From a virus: 23,115 bases of DNA. The stretch spans positions 1-23,115 of the IMG/VR virus record IMGVR_UViG_3300002131_000012; one strand, 5' to 3'. Position 1 is the first letter of the stretch; every line of letters starts with the position of its first letter. This document shows positions 21,548 to 23,115 of this stretch, in pieces. The translations under genes were made by a program, and so were the position numbers. The notes beneath the pieces were generated by a model, which searched no databases, was not told where the DNA came from, and worked only from the letters and a program-made list of their open reading frames with translations.

Positions 21548-22212
21548 ACCGCGAAACCGCGCCTTATTGCGATTTCTTTGATGTCGTTGGTTCCCTTAAC
21601 TTTTAACCCCACAATAGAACCCTTGACATCTTCCCAACGCCTATCGTGCGCGTCCCCGTCAATAACTGGAATGCCCTTAAAGGTTTTAGGGACAGTCGAT
21701 TTAAAGACTATGGCGACATTCATTCCCGCAGCCAATATTGTTTTGATGTCGCTGTCGGTGTGGTTTTCATGGCGTGAAAATGTCACGTTAACATTTTTGA
21801 ATTGTTTTAACTGTAACGCTAAATCGGTGCGCTTTGTATACTCGTGAAAATTGATGTCCGGATATCTAGCGTAGATTTCTGACCAATCTAGATCGGATGT
21901 ACCGTTTAATCTAACGTCCAACATCTTACCAACTTTTTTGGCCTTGGCGTATGCTTGCAACAGCTCACCCTGCAATTGAATCATAAACAATTCACGCTGA
22001 TCGTGTAGATATTCGGTGCGCTTGCGTCTTGCTTGCTTGGCGTTATCCATCCGCATCCGTCCGCTATTGATCAGGCATGTTTTCCGGCATGTTGCGCTTG
22101 CGCCTGCACACATTGCAACATTATACAATGGATCAAGGTATAGAATCACACTTTGCACATTGTCGGTTTGGGTCTTGGCTAACTTAGCCGATTGGTGAGT
22201 CAATAATTGCAT
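21544..22212 (-). CDS. GP88-like phage protein with cysteine cluster (222 aa)
   Basis: ATG at 22212 follows GGAG by 8 nt. The protein resembles the phage Gene product 88 family: after an N-terminal segment (NVQSVILYLDPLYN) come three cysteines, C35, C42 and C46 (CAGASATCRKTC, then LINSGR), then an arginine/lysine helix (AKQARRKRTEYL), RLNGTSDLDW, HEYTKR and VTFSRHENH. This order is a strong family pattern. The function of the family is not known; the cysteine cluster suggests metal binding. It is flanked by repeat type 2 on the 5' side and type 1 on the 3' side, so it may be a mobile or recently placed gene. Confidence 0.8.
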   Translation of the reverse strand: MQLLTHQSAKLAKTQTDNVQSVILYLDPLYNVAMCAGASATCRKTCLINSGRMRMDNAKQARRKRTEYLHDQRELFMIQLQGELLQAYAKAKKVGKMLDVRLNGTSDLDWSEIYARYPDINFHEYTKRTDLALQLKQFKNVNVTFSRHENHTDSDIKTILAAGMNVAIVFKSTVPKTFKGIPVIDGDAHDRRWEDVKGSIVGLKVKGTNDIKEIAIRRGFAV

Positions 22213-22292
22213 TGTCTATGCTCCGGTTGTAAAGGTTCACTATAAACCCTTATTGATAACCCCATTGTTCACAGGGTTATTGTAAGGGTTTA
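22213..22292 (-). repeat. Intergenic hairpin repeat type 2, copy 1
   Basis: An 80-nt element very similar to 22542-22622. Perfect 10-bp arms TAAACCCTTA (22243-22252) and TAAGGGTTTA (22283-22292), then inner arms ATAACCC (22256-22262) and GGGTTAT (22274-22280), enclose an 11-nt loop. The TAA stop of the upstream gene (complement of 22290-22292) is part of the outer arm. The element ends in an ACCGGAGC ribosome-binding region before the ATG. Confidence 0.88.
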
Positions 22293-22541
22293 TTCTGGCA
22301 CTACCTTATCGACAATATACCGTCGTTGTATAGCGTCAATATCATCCCATACTAATAAGCCCGCATCCATGTAAGCCGCACCCATAGCATCAAAGCGCGC
22401 ATCCGCTTTATGATAATCACGTCGTGTTTGGGTTTGCACGTCAATATCGCCAGATCGATCATCCCAAAATAAACGTCCAAAAACCTTATACTCTAGGTAT
22501 GCCTTAGTGACATTGTAGAGTGCCTGCTCTTTCGTAATCAT
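22290..22541 (-). CDS. Small protein of unknown function (83 aa)
   Basis: ATG at 22541 with GGAG 8 nt upstream, inside repeat type 2. The product is charged and aromatic: ITKEQALYNVTKAYLEYKV, FGRLFWDDRSGD, and a helical C-terminal half (DARFDAMGAAYMDAGLLVWDD) ending YIVDKVVPE. No family recognised. Flanked on both sides by copies of the same hairpin repeat. Confidence 0.7.
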   Translation of the reverse strand: MITKEQALYNVTKAYLEYKVFGRLFWDDRSGDIDVQTQTRRDYHKADARFDAMGAAYMDAGLLVWDDIDAIQRRYIVDKVVPE

Positions 22542-22622
22542 TGTCTTAGCTCCGGTTATAAGGCTTAGATATTAAGCCCTTATTGATAACCCCGTTGTTC
22601 GTAGGGTTATTGTAAGGGTTTA
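22542..22622 (-). repeat. Intergenic hairpin repeat type 2, copy 2
   Basis: Second copy of the element at 22213-22292. Outer arms TTAAGCCCTTA (22572-22582) and TAAGGGTTTAA (22613-22623) with one non-Watson-Crick pair; inner arms ATAACCC and GGGTTAT are unchanged, while loop bases differ. It again contains the TAA stop of the gene upstream and the ribosome-binding region of the gene downstream. No T-run follows the hairpin. Confidence 0.88.
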
Positions 22623-22913
22623 AGCTGTCGCGCTATACTGTGCATCCCATTGACTCATAAATGGGGTGATAGTGTGATCTACGACGTATTCGTCTGGCTC
22701 AAAGGTACAATCAGGAATAACCAAAGCCCAACCAACTACATTGTCTGCGCTGTCTCTGATTCTCAATTGTGACTCATCGACTGACTCTGCCGCATCCTTG
22801 ATGGCCTTGTATGATGTTGAGCGCTTGACCTGCCATTCTTCGCCATCCCATACAGAGATGGTACAGCCCTGCGCCAGTGCGTACTTGATAAGGTTTAGGT
22901 GAGCTTTTTGCAT
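22620..22913 (-). CDS. Small phage protein of unknown function (97 aa)
   Basis: ATG at 22913 with AGGAG 8 nt upstream. The product begins MQKAHLNLIKYALAQGCTIS and continues VWDGEEWQVKRSTSYKAIKDA, then ESQLRIRD, VVGWALVIP and ITPFMSQWD. The pattern ALxxGCTxSVxDGEEWxVKRST...LRIRDxxxxVVGWALV is familiar from hypothetical proteins of many phages and prophages; the role is unknown. It is the first complete gene of the leftward arm in this window, and a TATAAT sequence lies about 50 nt upstream. Confidence 0.78.
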   Translation of the reverse strand: MQKAHLNLIKYALAQGCTISVWDGEEWQVKRSTSYKAIKDAAESVDESQLRIRDSADNVVGWALVIPDCTFEPDEYVVDHTITPFMSQWDAQYSATA

Positions 22914-23115
22914 CCTTGTTACTCCTAGTATAAGGCCGCGGTATTGCGTCCTCTTGGTTCTATTATACCTGCATTAATTACGTGACCTTACAATTATTAT
23001 TACCCTAGTAAATTGTGTGGGTATTGTGTAGGGCTTGACAAGCTGTGCAGTGTGTGCTCTAAGTGGGTGCTTCATTGCCCCATCTACTACCACATCTTCA
23101 AAGCCTGTGCAACCA
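22914..23115. other. Right-end 202 bp without an assigned gene
   Basis: AT-rich next to the first leftward gene, richer in GC towards the window edge. A minus-strand frame stays open from the window edge to a TAA at about 22977 (ending in VIIIVRSRN), so it could be the 3' end of a gene outside the window, but it has no recognised motif. Otherwise only the -10 candidate is seen. Confidence 0.4.
22962..22967 (-). promoter_or_regulatory. Possible sigma70-type -10 box for the leftward arm
   Basis: A perfect TATAAT on the minus strand, 49 nt before the ATG of the first leftward gene, in an AT-rich gap. At 16-18 nt spacing there is no good -35 match (TAAGGT at 17). TTGTAA lies 20 nt upstream, which is too far for an optimal promoter. 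The site is plausible by location only. Confidence 0.35.

Noticed and set aside
23035-23063. TTGACA, 17 nt, TCTAAG on the plus strand, as a rightward promoter
   Set aside because: The -35 is perfect but the -10 matches only 4 of 6, and no rightward gene is visible in the remaining 50 bp.
1-23115. CRISPR array, tRNA or rRNA genes, integrase or attachment sites
   Set aside because: No regularly spaced repeats, cloverleaf sequence or recombinase motif could be found by eye.

Overview
The window looks like part of the genome of a lytic tailed phage, most likely a podovirus from an aquatic setting. Two gene arms converge. Positions 1-6559 are read rightward and encode the end of the virion module: a tail-fibre C-terminus, then four large glycine/alanine-rich proteins in the place where podoviruses keep internal (ejected) virion proteins. 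Positions 6599-22913 are read leftward and encode replication, nucleotide metabolism and many very small genes. A rho-independent terminator at about 6564-6600 separates the arms. No RNA polymerase, integrase, rRNA or tRNA is visible. The opposed arms, T7-like primase-helicase and family A polymerase, and accessory ThyX, ribonucleotide reductase and PhoH resemble the SIO1/VpV262 (Zobellviridae) plan. Here, however, the reductase is class I (NrdA + NrdB), not a cobalamin enzyme. That placement is an inference from gene content only.

Reading the left-directed arm in transcription order (right to left): 22913-21252 holds small genes and a GP88-like protein, separated by two kinds of duplicated hairpin repeat. 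21182-19469 is a dense chain of ten tiny overlapping genes, five of them under 60 codons. 19469-17874 is the primase-helicase. 17877-16408 holds small genes, a MazG-like pyrophosphohydrolase and a DUF6378-like protein. 16406-13916 is the DNA polymerase locus. 13919-12031 holds a small acidic protein, an SSB, a 5'-3' exonuclease, a small HExxH protein and an HNH nuclease. 12034-6599 holds ThyX, a small protein, a metallophosphoesterase, a 52-residue protein, NrdA, NrdB, PhoH and a small acidic protein. Most junctions overlap by 1-20 nt (ATGA, TTGA, TAATG), so the arm reads as one translationally coupled operon. Together the products make dNTPs (NrdAB, ThyX, MazG-like), unwind and prime DNA, copy it, coat it and trim it.

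The most unusual feature is an exact head-to-tail duplication of 784 bp (14910-15693 and 15694-16477, 11 mismatches). It covers the 3' end of the DUF6378-like gene and the 5' part of the polymerase gene. The result is an intact extra ORF (15624-16406) with its own ribosome-binding site and GTG start. It encodes the complete 3'-5' proofreading exonuclease domain with all motif residues and ends in a 22-residue tail borrowed from the neighbouring gene. It is either a freestanding exonuclease born by duplication or an assembly join of two strain haplotypes. Spanning reads would settle this.
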